Counted from the stretch's first letter, positions 43,593 through 56,600 are shown. The stretch is 64,000 nucleotides of DNA from Nyssa sinensis (GCA_008638375.1 CM018037.1:29820576-29884575); one strand, 5' to 3'. Translations and numbers: made by a program. Notes: generated from the sequence alone by a model not told the origin.

Positions 43593-44186
43593 GGCAAAGT
43601 ACCCTTTCAGTAGTATTTTGTCATATGTGATATGATCTACTCTTTTTAGTGAGAGATAATATATGTGACAGAATATGATTGAAAGATAAATTACCATGTG
43701 GTACACCAAATCCATGAAAGAAAATCTCAACCATAGCCCCCTTGTCCCCTTGTCCCACTGATAAATATCTCAAGAAGAAAGACCATTTTGGGGAGATTTT
43801 TTTTTTAATATAAAAATAGGCAAAATGAGATTTGGCCAATTCCATCTTTAATGGGTGGCTTGCATCTCGTAAATTACGTTATCTGGTAAATGACGTGGCA
43901 AAGTATGTTTTTAATAATATTTTGTCATATGTGATATAATTTATTTTTTTTAATGAGATATAATATATGTGACAGAATATAATTGAAAGATACATTATTA
44001 TATGGTACACCAAATCCATGAAAGAATATCTCGGCCATAGCCTCCTTGTCCCCCTATCTCACTGAAAAATATCTCAAAAAGAAAGACCTTTTTGGAGAGA
44101 TTTTTTTATATAAAAAAATGGCAAAATGGGATTTGGCCAATTCCATCTTTAATGGGTGGCTTGCATCTCGTAAATTATGTCAATTG
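43593..44186. repeat. Tandem duplication of a 304-bp unit
   Basis: Copy A starts at 43,593 and copy B at 43,897, both from GGCAAAGTA. They share TTTTGTCATATGTGATAT, TGGTACACCAAATCCATGAA, GATTTGGCCAATTCCATCTT and TAATGGGTGGCTTGCATCTC. The copies differ by about 10 %. No coding content. Confidence 0.85.
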
Positions 44187-44869
44187 TGACCCTATGGAAT
44201 CTTTCTTGGGATTTCAGTATACATTTTGAAGAATATGGATTGAAATTTATAATTACACTGAATTTTACTTAGTGTTATTTTAAAATTTTCTAAAAAAAAG
44301 TCTTCTTAATTATCACATATTTTGAAAAAAAAAATGGTGCAATTTATTTATAAAAAATATTTTTAAAAAATAAAAATAACGAATAGTCAAATTACGTGTT
44401 AGTGTTCTCTTCCAAAAATATCCTATCATGTTTAAAACTTGTTTCGAGTATTTATCTCATTTAAACTATAATTTTGATGCATGAAAAGTGTGGAAAATAA
44501 CTTTTAAAGTATTTGACTATATTTTTTAAAACCGACTTTTGCAATAAAGTTTAAAAGCAAGTCCATGATTTCAAAATGTTAAAAAAAATAACTTTTAAAA
44601 ATTTGTTTAATTTTTTATATTTTTTTTTCCATACGCGACTTACATATTATTCAATTTTTACAATATAAAAAATAAATTTTAAATATTTTTTCTCATACAT
44701 CTAAATAATAAATTAATTATATTTTTAAAAAATTTATTCTTTTAAATTTAATTTCTTCTAGACGAATTTTTAGTATAATCAATTACAATGTATCATAAGA
44801 TACATGACATAATATTGCATTATTAAAATCGCACACCGTTTTCCCAAACGTTGAAGCTTTAGCCATATT

Positions 44870-45260
44870 GCCCACACGCCACGTGCAATTGTTGACCTGT
44901 AATCTCTTGCCAGAACAAACTGCCACGTCTGCCCTAAAATTTCGAAACGTAACGTCACAAACGTCGACCTAAAAGTAACTCTGGTTTAGTTAGGAGGGCG
45001 TTAAAGGTTCGGTAAGTGTGTTTGTGACCGCTTTTTAATTTCCTGAGTCACGTGCCACTCCCTTCTGTTACGTCACATCATGCGGGATGGCCATTGCTTG
45101 CCAGCTCATACCTTCGTTGCGTGCCACCTTCTCAGTGGTTGGAACTATTTGTGGTCCCCACCGTTTCGTGCGACAACCGTACCTCCGTCGACGTTTTGTA
45201 CAACTCCTCTTATCATTGCGAAAAAACTGACCCTACACTAATAATCTGTGGTTTCCCAAC
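44870..45260. promoter_or_regulatory. Distal ACGT-rich island
   Basis: Within otherwise AT-rich DNA this island has at least eight ACGT cores, among them GCCACGTGC, GCCACGTCT, AACGTAACGTCAC, GTCACGTGCC and TTACGTCACATC. ACGT cores bind bZIP factors, including the ABRE-binding ABF class. It lies 3 kb upstream of the PP2C start, so a link to that gene is only an inference. Confidence 0.4.
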
Positions 45261-46019
45261 GTAATTTTTATTTTTAAAAAAAGCAATGAATTTCTTGAAA
45301 TTGAAATTCTCGTGTCCTATTTTAAGAATTTGCAGATTCGACCATACATGCATGAACATAAACAATTTTCAGGGCCAAAAGCTCATATTTTGAGATTTGA
45401 AGGGCAATACTTCAAATTCGGTTTTTGGATCCCTCTTCTCAAATTATTAAGCACCTCTCCAAAAATTAAAAAGTGGATATTTTTGACATCACACAAAATT
45501 AATGAATTTTAACTTAAATATAAATTAGTTTCTATCATAAATAAATTAATATTTAACATAATTAATTAATAAATCATGTTTATATTTTATTCATGTTATG
45601 ATTTAATATAAAAAAAGATGACAAATTAAAATAATTAGTCATACATTTTATCAAAAGTAATAAAAATTTAAAAGTGATTAAGAACTTGAGAAATCTAAAT
45701 TATTTTTAATTAAAATCATTATATCAGGGTGAAAAAAAAAAGATTTACATTGCATGTAAAAGAAAGAAGTACATTGACTCAAATTATTAATTAATAAATT
45801 ATTTTACAAAAAAAGTATTAATTTATATAGACTATTAAGTTAAGAAATATTAATTATTAGAGGATTAGTTATAGAATGAAGTGTTCAATTATTTACATGA
45901 AAAATAAAAAATCATTTACAGGGGTTCATGAGAGTTTTAAGAAACCTAGGGGAGCTGGATGTAATTTAGGGTTTTACTCTAAATAGCAAATGGACGGCAA
46001 AAATTAATGTTATTTTAAT

Positions 46020-46300
46020 TACAAGGAAAGGGCAGTGCTCCAAACGTGGGGGGCGCGAGCAACGAGGGTTGCAGCTCAGCTCCACGTCAGTAGTGGACAC
46101 GTGTCGATCGATAAGACTAACAAAACTTCAGATATTCTGCAAGCGTCAATCGACCAGGACATGTGGTCCCACACGTGTCTAAATCTTCCCCTCTTCCCTT
46201 ATGTAGGCGCTTTCATTGCCCAACTGGAACAACGCCACTTTAATGTAAACAACCCAACCTCATTGCTCACCCAAACCTCAGACGCGTCATACAAACGCGC
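46020..46300. promoter_or_regulatory. Middle ACGT-rich island
   Basis: ACACGTGT occurs twice (46,097-46,104 and 46,171-46,178), with CCACGTCAG and ACGCGTCAT nearby. Like the islands on either side it is GC-rich in an AT-rich setting. Confidence 0.4.
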
Positions 46301-47569
46301 TCCACTTATTAGTCATTTTAGAAAATATTTTATGTAATTTTATTTAAACAAAATAATAACAATAGAATCATGAACAGTAAATGAACCAAGACAATTCGAG
46401 TAATATATTATTTAATCTTATCTTGTTAAAATAAATGAGATTAAAATTATGATCGAATTTGTTTTATTATTTTTAAAAGGACCTCTAATCAAATTGATTA
46501 TGTGTTAAATTCTAACAATTTAATATTTTGTATAGAATTAATTTATTTATTTATTCAAACATAATAAATTAATAAGTTTCAAAATATATTCAAATTTGAT
46601 TTATTTGTTTATTTTTTAAACTGAGTCTGAACGAGTTTATAATTAAACTAAATTCAAATTCGAGTAACTTAGATTTGTTTTATATCTTAAATAAAGTCGA
46701 TAAAAAAATAAAAAATTATGGAGATAAATAGCATTTTTATTAAAGTTTGGTTCATTTTCTTCATTAATGCAATCGATGCTGGAAAACAAAGTGATTAAGA
46801 TTGATTTATCTATCTCAATCAATCATTTAATATGATAAATTATTACATGGAAAAATATTTATCAGGTTAATAAAATTTTCATTCAAGAAAAATTTATCTT
46901 TCTATTTTTTTTATAAGTAGAGAAAGTATGCAAATGAGAGTTGATAATCACTCGGAGGTATAACCGAACGATAATGTCGTTGAAAATAAAATTCAAGCAT
47001 CTTGAATTCGAGTCTCTCTGTGCTGATCGTTATTAGCTAAAATTTAAAAAGTGGATCCGAATATTATGAAGAGAGAGAGAGAGAGAGAGAGAGATAAGAG
47101 AGAGAGAGAGAGACTTAGTTTAGTATGTGTAAGCTGACTCAAACTACTCCCTTACCGATTTATCAAAAAAAAAAAAATGATTAATGAATTTATTTACGAG
47201 TAGGGGAATCACCCCTTCAAAATTATTTTTACGATTCTTTTTTTAGAAGTTAAAAATTGTCTTTTTAAAATTATTTGTATTTATTATATATAATAGTTCT
47301 TTAAGTTTTATATATTTATTTAATAAATTTATATCTTAAGTTCATCACTTCAAATAACATAATTTATTGATAACTCTAACAAATCAGTAATATATAATAT
47401 CGCTTTATCTTTAATATTAAGTTTTTTTTATTGCTTATAAAATGTGATTGTATAGTTATCAAAAATAATTTATTAAATAATATGATAAGATTGTATTAAA
47501 GTATATGTCTACAAATAAGATAGTAGGATTTTATTTTTGAAAAAAAAAAAAAAAAAGATGGTTTTGGGG

Positions 47570-48060
47570 CGGGATATTATTGCTCCTTTAAAAAATATCG
47601 CAAATATGTGCGTTGCTACACGCAGTAACGCGTGTGGTGGTGTGAAGCGAACACGAATTTCTTGTTTCCGGATTCTGCCACGTGGTGATATCTTCCGAAA
47701 CAGTTTTAAAAAGGAATATTAAAATATAGTGAAACCAGAAAAGTGAATGGGAGGCTAGGTCGTCCCAGGACCACATGCGTGTCAGAAAAGGAAGGTAGCT
47801 TCACCAATCGTGTTATAACCTAATTGGGCCACGTACAGCAACGCCAAAAGAATCTACACGTGGTAAGTTAATAAGAGGACAGAGAAACTCGATGATATGA
47901 TGGACGGTGGCGATTATCTTTCTTGTATTCAGCGTTCTACGTCACACCAACTGTACATGTCGGATACTGCCCCTAGATGGTGACGGGCAGCTATCTAAGC
48001 TGCCCGCAACCCCGCTAAAATGTGGTCTCCCCCTCGGCTGAAAAGCTTCATAAAAAGTCC
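47570..48060 (+). promoter_or_regulatory. Proximal promoter of the PP2C gene with G-box/ABRE sites
   Basis: CCACGTGG at 47,678-47,685 and ACACGTGG at 47,856-47,863 are ABRE/G-box sequences; CTACGTCACACC near 47,937 is a further ACGT core. A weak TATA-like CATAAAAAG lies near 48,049-48,057. Clade A PP2C genes are known to be induced by abscisic acid through ABREs, so these sites fit the feedback loop. Confidence 0.6.
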
Positions 48061-48236
48061 TCAGGAGTGTGGCCTGAGAAATCTTGTATACTTATTTCTC
48101 TCGTTTCGTCTCTTTTGAATTCTAGTGTTTAAGCTTCAAACACATCTGATTCACTGATCATTTGGGATTGAAGCAGTTTCTAACGAAGGAATTGTTTCCA
48201 GAGGATTTTGGTGATTTGTTTGATCATCTTCTCGTA

Positions 48237-50000
48237 ATGGCTGGGATGTGTTGTGGAGTTGTTGGCGATGCCGAGGCCTCAAAACCAGTTGAGCCGAGTT
48301 CAGGAACGGGGACGCGGAGAAGAATGGAAATTTTTCAGTTTAAGTTTGTTGCCAAAGATGTAGCCGTTTCACCACCAGTAAGTGCCCGAAAACGTCAGAA
48401 GCTGGATGTTTTTGTTCCATCTGCGCTGCCGCGGGAGTGCGAGAACGCAATTCAAAACTGTGAGATGAATGAACGTCAACTGGTCGAGACCGGAGGATTG
48501 GAGACGATGTCTTTGAATCCTAGTGCATCTCCATCGTCGTCTGTTCAAAGCGAACATGAGGCGGTTCAGGAGTGTCCTAAATTCGGCATGACGGCTGTTT
48601 GTGGGAGGAGGAGAGACATGGAAGATGCTGTGGCGATCCATCCTTCGTTTTGTCGCCAGAATCGTCAGATTCGGAGTGGTTTTCACTTCTTTGGCGTTTA
48701 TGACGGCCACGGTTGCTCACATGTAATTCTCTTGATCCAGTAGTTATCATCCACAATATTCTCTTCAATTGTTTGTTTAGGACTTTCTGGTGATCTTTTA
48801 TTTCTATGATGATTGTAGGTGGCGATGAAGTGCAGAGATCGATTGCACGAGATAGTGAGCGACGAGCTCGAAGGCTGTGAAGAAGCTTCATCATGGAAGG
48901 ACACAATGATACGGAGCTTCTCACGTATGGACAATGAGGTGACGGAATGGTGTGACGGTGTCTCGAGCTCGAATTGCAGGTGCGAGCTTCAAACTCCGCA
49001 GTGTGATGCTGTCGGATCAACCGCCGTTGTTGCTGTGGTAACGCCGGATAAGATCATCGTATCCAACTGTGGCGATTCTCGTGCTATACTTTGCCGAAAC
49101 GGTGTTCCAATTCCTCTCTCTTCTGATCATAAGGTGAGGTTTTAGAAATACAAACATGGAAATCACCTTGAATTTGTACCTCTTGGATCAATCTTTCGAT
49201 TTTCTGTAACTTTAAGATCGAGATCTGAATTTCCGGCGTCTGTATCTTCTGTGTACTGGTGGTTCCATATTTTTCTCACCGTATTGGGGCGTCCTTTCAC
49301 TCTCCAATCGGCTGGGTGTAAAAGTGGATTTCCCTCTGATTAGGCGCGGACATGTGGTCTTACTTTATGCTAATATGCACAATCTCTTTCAAATGCTAAT
49401 ATGCGCCCATGTCTTTGCAACTAACTGATTTTTTCTTGAATACAGCCCGATCGACCAGATGAGCTTCTCCGAATCCAAGATGCCGGTGGCCGTGTAATAT
49501 ATTGGGACGGTCCCAGGGTTCTCGGAGTCTTGGCAATGTCCAGAGCAATAGGTATATTCCAAGTCCTCATCATCTCGCTCCAATTCATGCAAATCTGCGT
49601 GATATATATATATATATATATATATAACAAATTAACATGTACTGATATATGTATATACTCTCAGGTGACAGTTATTTGAAGCCGTACGTTATATCGGAAC
49701 CGGAGGTAACCGAAACAGATCGGACGGCGGAGGACGAGTGTTTGATACTGGCGAGCGACGGACTATGGGACGTGGTGTCGAACGAAACCGCGTGCAGCGT
49801 GGCGCGTATGTGCCTTCGAGCTCAGAAACCACCGTCGCCACCGCAGTCGCCTGGTAGCGACTGTCAGCGCGGCCACCGCCGGCGACAGTTCAGACAAGGC
49901 GTGCTCTGACGCGTCGATTCTGCTGACGAAGTTGGCATTGGCCAGGCACAGCACGGACAACGTGAGCGTGGTCGTCGTCGATTTGAGGAGAGACGGATAG
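48237..50000 (+). CDS. Clade A protein phosphatase 2C (PP2CA/AHG3-like), one-base frameshift
   Basis: A Mn/Mg-dependent Ser/Thr phosphatase that holds SnRK2 kinases inactive until ABA-bound PYR/PYL receptors block it. Exons: 48,237-48,722, 48,819-49,133, 49,446-49,551 and 49,665-50,000, all with GT-AG borders. The start [10 protein letters not shown] is typical of this subgroup; an upstream in-frame ATG at 48,162 is less likely. Motifs seen: [30 protein letters not shown] (metal ligands), [19 protein letters not shown], and VIYWDG with the receptor-lock Trp. [26 protein letters not shown] and [10 protein letters not shown] complete the set. One extra T near 49,862 shifts the frame before the last metal-binding Asp; without it the protein has 413 residues. 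Read literally, the protein lacks its final 45 residues. The promoter has ABREs. Confidence 0.92.
49603..49625. repeat. (TA)n in PP2C intron 3
   Basis: A 23-bp (TA)n tract within the 113-bp third intron; it may be polymorphic. Confidence 0.8.
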
Positions 50001-51800
50001 ATTCACAGTTCCACGTGTCTGCCAATTTTTTTTTTTTTTTAATTTTACATTTAAACATAAATATTAGTAATAGTCTTTGTTTGTAGCCTTTTTATTGTAC
50101 GGCGTCGTTGAGAAAGAGTAGGAAATTGTACTCTTTTTCAGTTGCGGTTCTAAAAGTAAAAGCTTCTAAAAAAATGTTTAGAAGTATGCATGCATATGTT
50201 TGATGCTTTCATTTTCATTCGAAGAATTGTGTATTAATTTGGGATATAACATTAAAAAAAAGTCTTTCTTTATTATTGTTTTGTTTTTTTTTTTCTTTTT
50301 CTTAATTTGTGAATATAAAATTGGGATTTGATTAGATTTGTTTTCTTTGAATAATCATACTTTGTAATCTTTGACTAATTTGTTTGGAACAATATTGTTC
50401 TTTGAAAAATAGTTTTGCAATTACCATATGAACGTGTTGAGGAGTAGGTTGTTCATGTTTAATTTATTAAAATCAACCAATTTAAAATTGTATTTAAGAG
50501 TGGGTTGTTTATGTTTTGAATTTGAAATGAATTTTTAATTAATTAAGTTGGTAAACAGAAGGTATTGTAAGACCAGCATAAAAAATTTAAAAAAAAAATA
50601 AAAGAATTGAAAGGCAAGCACGATCATTCTAAACTTGGTAAAGAAAATGCAACAACACATTAGTACAATAATTAGGCAAAGCAATAATGTTTCGTACTAA
50701 TTCTACTGAATTGCAGGAAAGATGGTAGGGACTAGGCAGCCATGTCTGAAGGAAACATTGAATAATTAGATGCTTTTTCAGATTGAAAGAGGATTCGGCG
50801 TGATTAACACTAAATAATATAATTAGAAACATGATTTATTGAACCTAATTAGGTTTTGTGCCACTGGCGGACTCCATGGTTGTTGGAAGACACTATTATT
50901 ATTATTTCGGATACTCATAATCCTATTATATTAAAACCAATAAGCAGAACAACATGTCTTTCGGAACACACAATTGCATGAGGAATAAAAATGCTGGTAT
51001 TTGATCTTGTTTGTTGGGTGTGGGCGTGACTTTTTGTTGAATTTGTTATTTCGACAAAACCTTCGAATTACGTTATTACGTGACAGTGTTTTATAAAATT
51101 CATAAAAATTTTGAATTTGTGGAAAAGTTATTTCTCCTAATTTACAAAATATTTTAGAATTTGTGAGATACTGTGATATAATAATATGATGTGACGGATT
51201 CACTGAATAATTTATTATTCAGTGAAGTAATTTTTGGTAATTCAAGACTGCAAATGTAAAAAATGAGTCGTTTATGCATCCATTAGTGGTGACATGCGGG
51301 GAATTCAAAATGTCAAAACGACATTTTCGGTTAAGTACATTAGAATATCTCTAATATTAAATGTTATTTTAATTCTGATAAAAAAAATTATCGTTATTAC
51401 AATCCTAAAATGCTATATTTTAAAATTAACACTCCAATACTAAACTATCATTTTTAGAGCATCTCTGATTGCTTGTGCCATTTTTTCCTACCAATGCTAT
51501 ATTTAGTATAGCTACAATACCAAATACATATTTTGACATTTCACTCTAAATGGTGCATTTTTTTAAAAAAAATGTTTTTTTTTTTCTGACATAACCATGC
51601 CATTTTTTTTTTTTCAAAATCTATTCTACAACTGCCATTCAAAAATTTTAAAAAAAAACCCTTATTTCTTTTGTGTCATTCTAACATGTTGTCAAGTGAC
51701 TTGCCAAAATTTGGCATATGCCAAATATAATATAAGATTTGTGCTAAATTATAACACTCCCATGTAACATATCATTAATTTGAGATTTATGTTATTTTTT
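50001..51800. other. Intergenic region downstream of PP2C
   Basis: The first 200 bp are likely the 3' UTR. The rest is AT-rich. 51,462-51,720 begins GAGCATCTCTGATTGCTTGT, a start typical of dicot MITEs. No gene recognised. Confidence 0.5.
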
Positions 51801-51819
51801 AGTATTGATATTCTTAAAA

Positions 51820-52340
51820 GAAAAATACTAAAAAGTTTTTAAAATAATATTTTCAATTTAAAAGGTTCATAATATATTTTTTCTATCTAAAAGATTCAAA
51901 ATAAAAAACTTTTAATACAAAAAAAATTCAATTATTAACTTTTATCGTAACACCGTTATAAAATATTATTCATTAGACCAAAATAACCTTCAAGATATAT
52001 TTTAAAAAATACTAAATAATAGATAAAACAAATTCTTCAATCCAATAAAAAAAAACATAACATTTTTTATTTATCTAAACTGCCTAAAAAATAAAATTTT
52101 AATCTATAAAATGTTATGATTTTTTTAGATTAAAAATTTTATTTTATATATTTTTTAGTCTTTTTTTCTAAAATGTAACTCGAATGTCATTTTAGTATAA
52201 TTAGTAATATTTTTTTAACAATGTTAAGATGGAAGTTAATAATTGAAATTTTTAGATAAAACAACGTGTTATGAATTTTTTGAATTGAAAATTTTATTTT
52301 AGAATTTTTTTAATATTTTTTGCTATTCCTAATGACACTA
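51820..52340. repeat. Long palindromic AT-rich foldback element
   Basis: The left arm (from about 51,820: AAAAATACTAAAAAGTTTTT, AATATTTTCAATTTAAAAGG, TTCATAATA) pairs with the reverse complement of the right arm (AAAAAATATTAAAAAAATTC, AAAATTTTCAATTCAAAAAA, TTCATAACA). Each arm is over 150 bp. The right end has TTGGAGATGCTATAA, a common dicot MITE terminus. Confidence 0.6.
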
Positions 52341-52523
52341 TTATTGGAGATGCTATAAACACAATAACTACTATTTTTTTTCAACAAGCCATTGAAGCCA
52401 TTTGATCAATTATCAAAATTAAGTTCAGAGAAGATGGTGACATGGCATTTATAGTATTCTTCTATCCATAATGCTACATATATATATATATGTATATATA
52501 TATAGCTTTGAAAATGTAATTAC

Positions 52524-53058
52524 TAGGGGTGTCAATTCGTGTTATCGTGTCGTATTCGGGTCGTGTTAAGGCATATATATTTGAAAATATGTGTAAACCC
52601 AAACCCGACACTATTAACTAATCGTGTCAAGTTTCGAAACCCAAACCCAACCCATTTATTAAACAGGTTATACATGTCGACCCACTTAACCCGTTTATTT
52701 TAATTTTTTAATTTTTTAAATAAAAAAATTTACCTATCTTTTAATATGTATAGATAATTTTCAAGTTTAGTAATTTTGGATATGGGCCAAATCAAAATAG
52801 AAACCTTTTTTATTAATAAAAAATCTCAAAACCTTGATAAATATTTGATGTGAGATGAATTACCTTCACTCATAATATATTTTATAATTAAACGTGTTAA
52901 ACGGGTTGACACTAATAAAACTCAAACCTGACCTGTTTATTAATTGTGTTATATATGTCAACCCGTTTATGACCCAAACCCATTTATGCTAAATCTAAAT
53001 TCGTTAACTTTGTATCATATTTAAATCGTGTTATCATGTCGTGTTAAAAATTGACATA
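52524..53058. mobile_element. hAT-type MITE with 8-bp target duplication
   Basis: GTAATTAC stands directly on both sides (52,516-52,523 and 53,059-53,066), the 8-bp duplication of hAT elements. The left end is TAGGGGTGTCAATT and the right end in reverse complement is TATGTCAATTTTTAACACGA, so the termini are inverted. The 535-bp body contains CGGGTCGTGTTAAGG and similar motifs but no transposase frame. Confidence 0.85.
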
Positions 53059-53327
53059 GTAATTACCATAATATAACATACAAATATTCAAGTTAAAAAG
53101 TTTTGCAGCCCCGGGTTTTGTGGCCTAAAATCACGGCTGCCAGCCTGCCCACCTCACCTTCAATTAAGTTATAATTTTCTACTTGTTGGATTGTATGTTT
53201 GGGGGCAGCAAGTTTTGAGGGAAAAGAGGAATCAAAATTCCTATTGCTTTTGCTTTAATTTCGATTAGATTGCCATCTTTTTTACAACCTCAACCTTCAT
53301 TTTTTTAAAAAAAAAAAAATCCTGTCC

Positions 53328-53330
<3 letters not shown>

Positions 53331-53368
<38 letters not shown>
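53331..53368. repeat. (TA)n microsatellite
   Basis: A pure TA tract of about 38 bp between the hAT MITE and the next MITE. Comparable tracts are at 12,447-12,490 and 39,507-39,539. Confidence 0.9.
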
Positions 53369-53372
<4 letters not shown>

Positions 53373-53412
53373 ACAAGTAGTAATGGCACACTCAACCGGT
53401 TTATATTAATTA

Positions 53413-53667
53413 TTCTCTCCGTCTCACAATTACAGTCCCATTTGGAGAATTTAATTTTTTATGAGTATTATTTTAAAATTATTTTATTTTTTTATTATAC
53501 TCTTATTCAATTTTAAATTTTCAGCACTACAAAATTATAGGAGTATGAGTGAAAGAGGTTTGAAATGGTAGTTTTAAAAATTTATTAGTTAAAGTACAAA
53601 ACGAGACTTTTAAAATGGGACATTGTAAAATGGAATAAAAGACTCTTAAAATGGGAAGGATGGAGTA
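53413..53667. mobile_element. Stowaway-like MITE
   Basis: The left end CTCTCCGTCTCACAATTACA and the right end (reverse complement ACTCCATCCTTCCCATTTTA) resemble the CTCCCTCCGTCCC termini of Stowaway (Tc1/mariner) MITEs. The ends are inverted, about 255 bp apart, with TA at both borders. No coding content. Confidence 0.65.
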
Positions 53668-56600
53668 TTTATTCTATTTATATTTATTTGATATTTTAAG
53701 ATTTATATTATATATTTATTTAATTATATCAAATATAGGAACTAGTAAAAATAGTTATTATTTATTTTATACTCGTATAAACTTTATATGTGTAATATTT
53801 ATATAAGATATTTATAATTATATTATCGGACATTGGGTCATGTAGATCGTTTGTCATCAACAATGTTTGTTGTGGTCATGAAATATAAAGATATATCGTA
53901 TTGGTTAAGTAATTTTTATTTTTGAAATTGTTCTTAGGTGATCGTCATAGTGATCTTAGTTTTGGTTCGTAAAATTGATAGACGATTCTCACGTACGATT
54001 TATTGACAAGAAATATCTCTTACAGTATTCCAAGAATTTTTTGTAGTATTTCATTAATCAATTAACTCAAAATTCATCATGCATTAAATTCAATAATACC
54101 AAGCGGGCACTGAATTGTATGTCTTTTGTATCAAAATTCTAAAGCCTTTGGCAAAGCACTTGTTGGCTATACAAGTGAATTAATGTTTTTTACTCACAAT
54201 GTTCAAAAGGCAATGTTAAAATACCAATGACATCGTATATATTATATATATTATTTTATTAAATATTAATTTATTTATAATACATATTATATAATTTTGT
54301 ATATATATATAGAGAGAGTACTTATTAAATAAAGGCAAAATACTCGGATAAATTATCAAATTAACATACACATTCTTAATTTGGGTATCATTACGGCCCC
54401 TGAGGTGGAAGGATAGATGTCAATCTCCTTTCAGATGGATGGAGAATCGGGGCTGCGTAGATAATTTGAATTTCTTTACTAGATTGGGCATGTCTTCGTT
54501 TCAAAATTAAAAGAGAGGTGGTGATTTTTCTCACATAGAGGTGAATTAAAAGAGAGATGGTGATTTTTCTCACGTAGAGGAGGGATTCACTTGTGAGTAT
54601 GTGACTCAGTTACAAGGAAATGAAAGGGGTTTCACTTCATAGAAATGAATATTACAATTTCAGTTTGAAATAAAGAGAAGTCGGACCCACTAATTATTTT
54701 TTTAATACTTTTTTTATTTATATATCGAGTAATATGTCAGTGGTAAGTCTAGAAATAAAAATTGTAAAAAAGCAACCGAATTTTCATAAGTTCGTCCAAA
54801 ATCAAGGTTTTGCTTGTGAGTCCCTTGCAAAACTCACTAATATACGTAGTATAATGACAAGATAAAAAAAAAATGGGTCGTATTTTTATGAATCGTATCA
54901 CATATAATATGATAGTACGATGACACATCGTAACAGCACTGTGTCAGTCCCATTTCAGAATTTCCCTTTATGTCTTATTAAAACCCTTTTCTCTACCGAA
55001 TATCCCAATTAACGAAGCATATCCGAGGAATAAATGCTTCTAAATTTTCTGGGATATATATATAGAATAAGAAAAAGCATGTCCTCATAATGCTTCCCAA
55101 TTGCCACCAGAAACATGTTTGTATGGAGAGAAAATCAGAAGCAAAATGTCAATGGAAAAAAGAATACAATCATGTCAGGTGTTGAGAAAGCATTCTGCTG
55201 TCTGAATTCTAACCACAAACATGTTTGGCTCAAGCAGAAACAGGCAGGAAAAATTCCATTTTATTCTCATATTCTTTTTGTCAATAAACATTCTTCAAAC
55301 TATATACGTAAGCATGTAGAGAGAATGAGCATTTAAGAATCCCATGAACAGAGCATCAGATTCTGGACATATGCCATTTAACAAAGAAAATTTTAAAAAT
55401 AATTAATGTTAGTGTCAATTGTGACACTTGAAAATTTATGATGTCATTAAATCGTGTGTTGCACTGACTAACGTGTGAAATACGCGATCTAATAATATCA
55501 CGAATTTTAAAATGCCGCAATTGATGAAGGGCCCTCAAATTTTAAGTCGAAGAACTTGATTTCTATAGCATTTATCTTTTTTAACACTCAATAATATTTT
55601 CATCTACTTTAATTTTAGTAACAATGGTAATAGAACTTAAAACAAGAGTACAAGAGAAAGTGACGGATCTAAAAATTACGGCGAAAGCACAGTTTTACAA
55701 TTCTAGGGGATGGTCTTATGAAAAAAGTAAAAAATATATATACAAAATTAGAAGTTCGGATTCCTTTTTGAATTAATCAAATGAACTCGACCTCAAATTC
55801 GTTAATAACTTGAGAATAATGATTGAATCTCTTCACGAAATGTAAATAATAAATACGAACATGTCAATACTCAAATATGAAATTCATTAATAAAAAAGAG
55901 AACACTTATCCATTAATTTTATTAATGATTAAAAATCAATGAAATAAATATGCATAATTTTTACACTTACCGAATATATTCTACATCATATATCTATTCC
56001 ATCTTGTCAATTCAAGGTCAACTTTTGTTTTAATAATAATTTGATACAAGAAGGGGAGGAAAGAACAAATTCTTCTAATAACTTCATTTAAATTCATGGA
56101 AAACTACTTTCTTCTACAAGGCTTAAGAGCTTAAATGCCTGAAATGTGGAATAACTCTCCATCCATAGCTGGCTCATCCCTTTCTTTTTCATTCACAGAA
56201 AGAATATGCCAATACAATTGAAATCCAATAATCAATATATATCCGAAATCATAATAAGAAAAAGATGATAATTTCTTGCTTATTATAGAGAACATTTTCT
56301 CAAATATAATATTTTATTTTTTGTCTTCACTGCACTAGGCCAATACTGTTGGGTCTCGGTACACTTCTTCATCATTGGACTTTCAAATTGTATTAATAGT
56401 ATCTATTTATAGATAAAGATCCAACAGCTCGTCAAACAGCTCATGGATCCATCAAATGTATTATTATATGGACTATATAACAGCTTTTATATGGACCATA
56501 AAGCCCATCTAATATATATAATACACACACCTATTTATTTATATAGGCAATGTTTGGTTTCGTCCAACGTAATAACTTTTTTATGTTCAAAATAGACATT

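Larger units (their letters stand above)
44187..47560. other. AT-rich region upstream of the PP2C gene
   Basis: Mostly AT-rich with no gene, interrupted by two GC-richer ACGT islands listed separately. A (GA)n tract lies at 47,065-47,115. Short frames in the islands have no recognisable domain. Confidence 0.55.

Noticed and set aside
45052..45264. Small secreted-protein-like frame in the distal ACGT island
   Set aside because: No signal peptide pattern I can support, no start context, and the island is better explained by regulatory ACGT motifs.
48369..49020. Minus-strand frames opposite PP2C exons 1 and 2
   Set aside because: Shadows of conserved exons; splice sites and motifs support only the plus strand.
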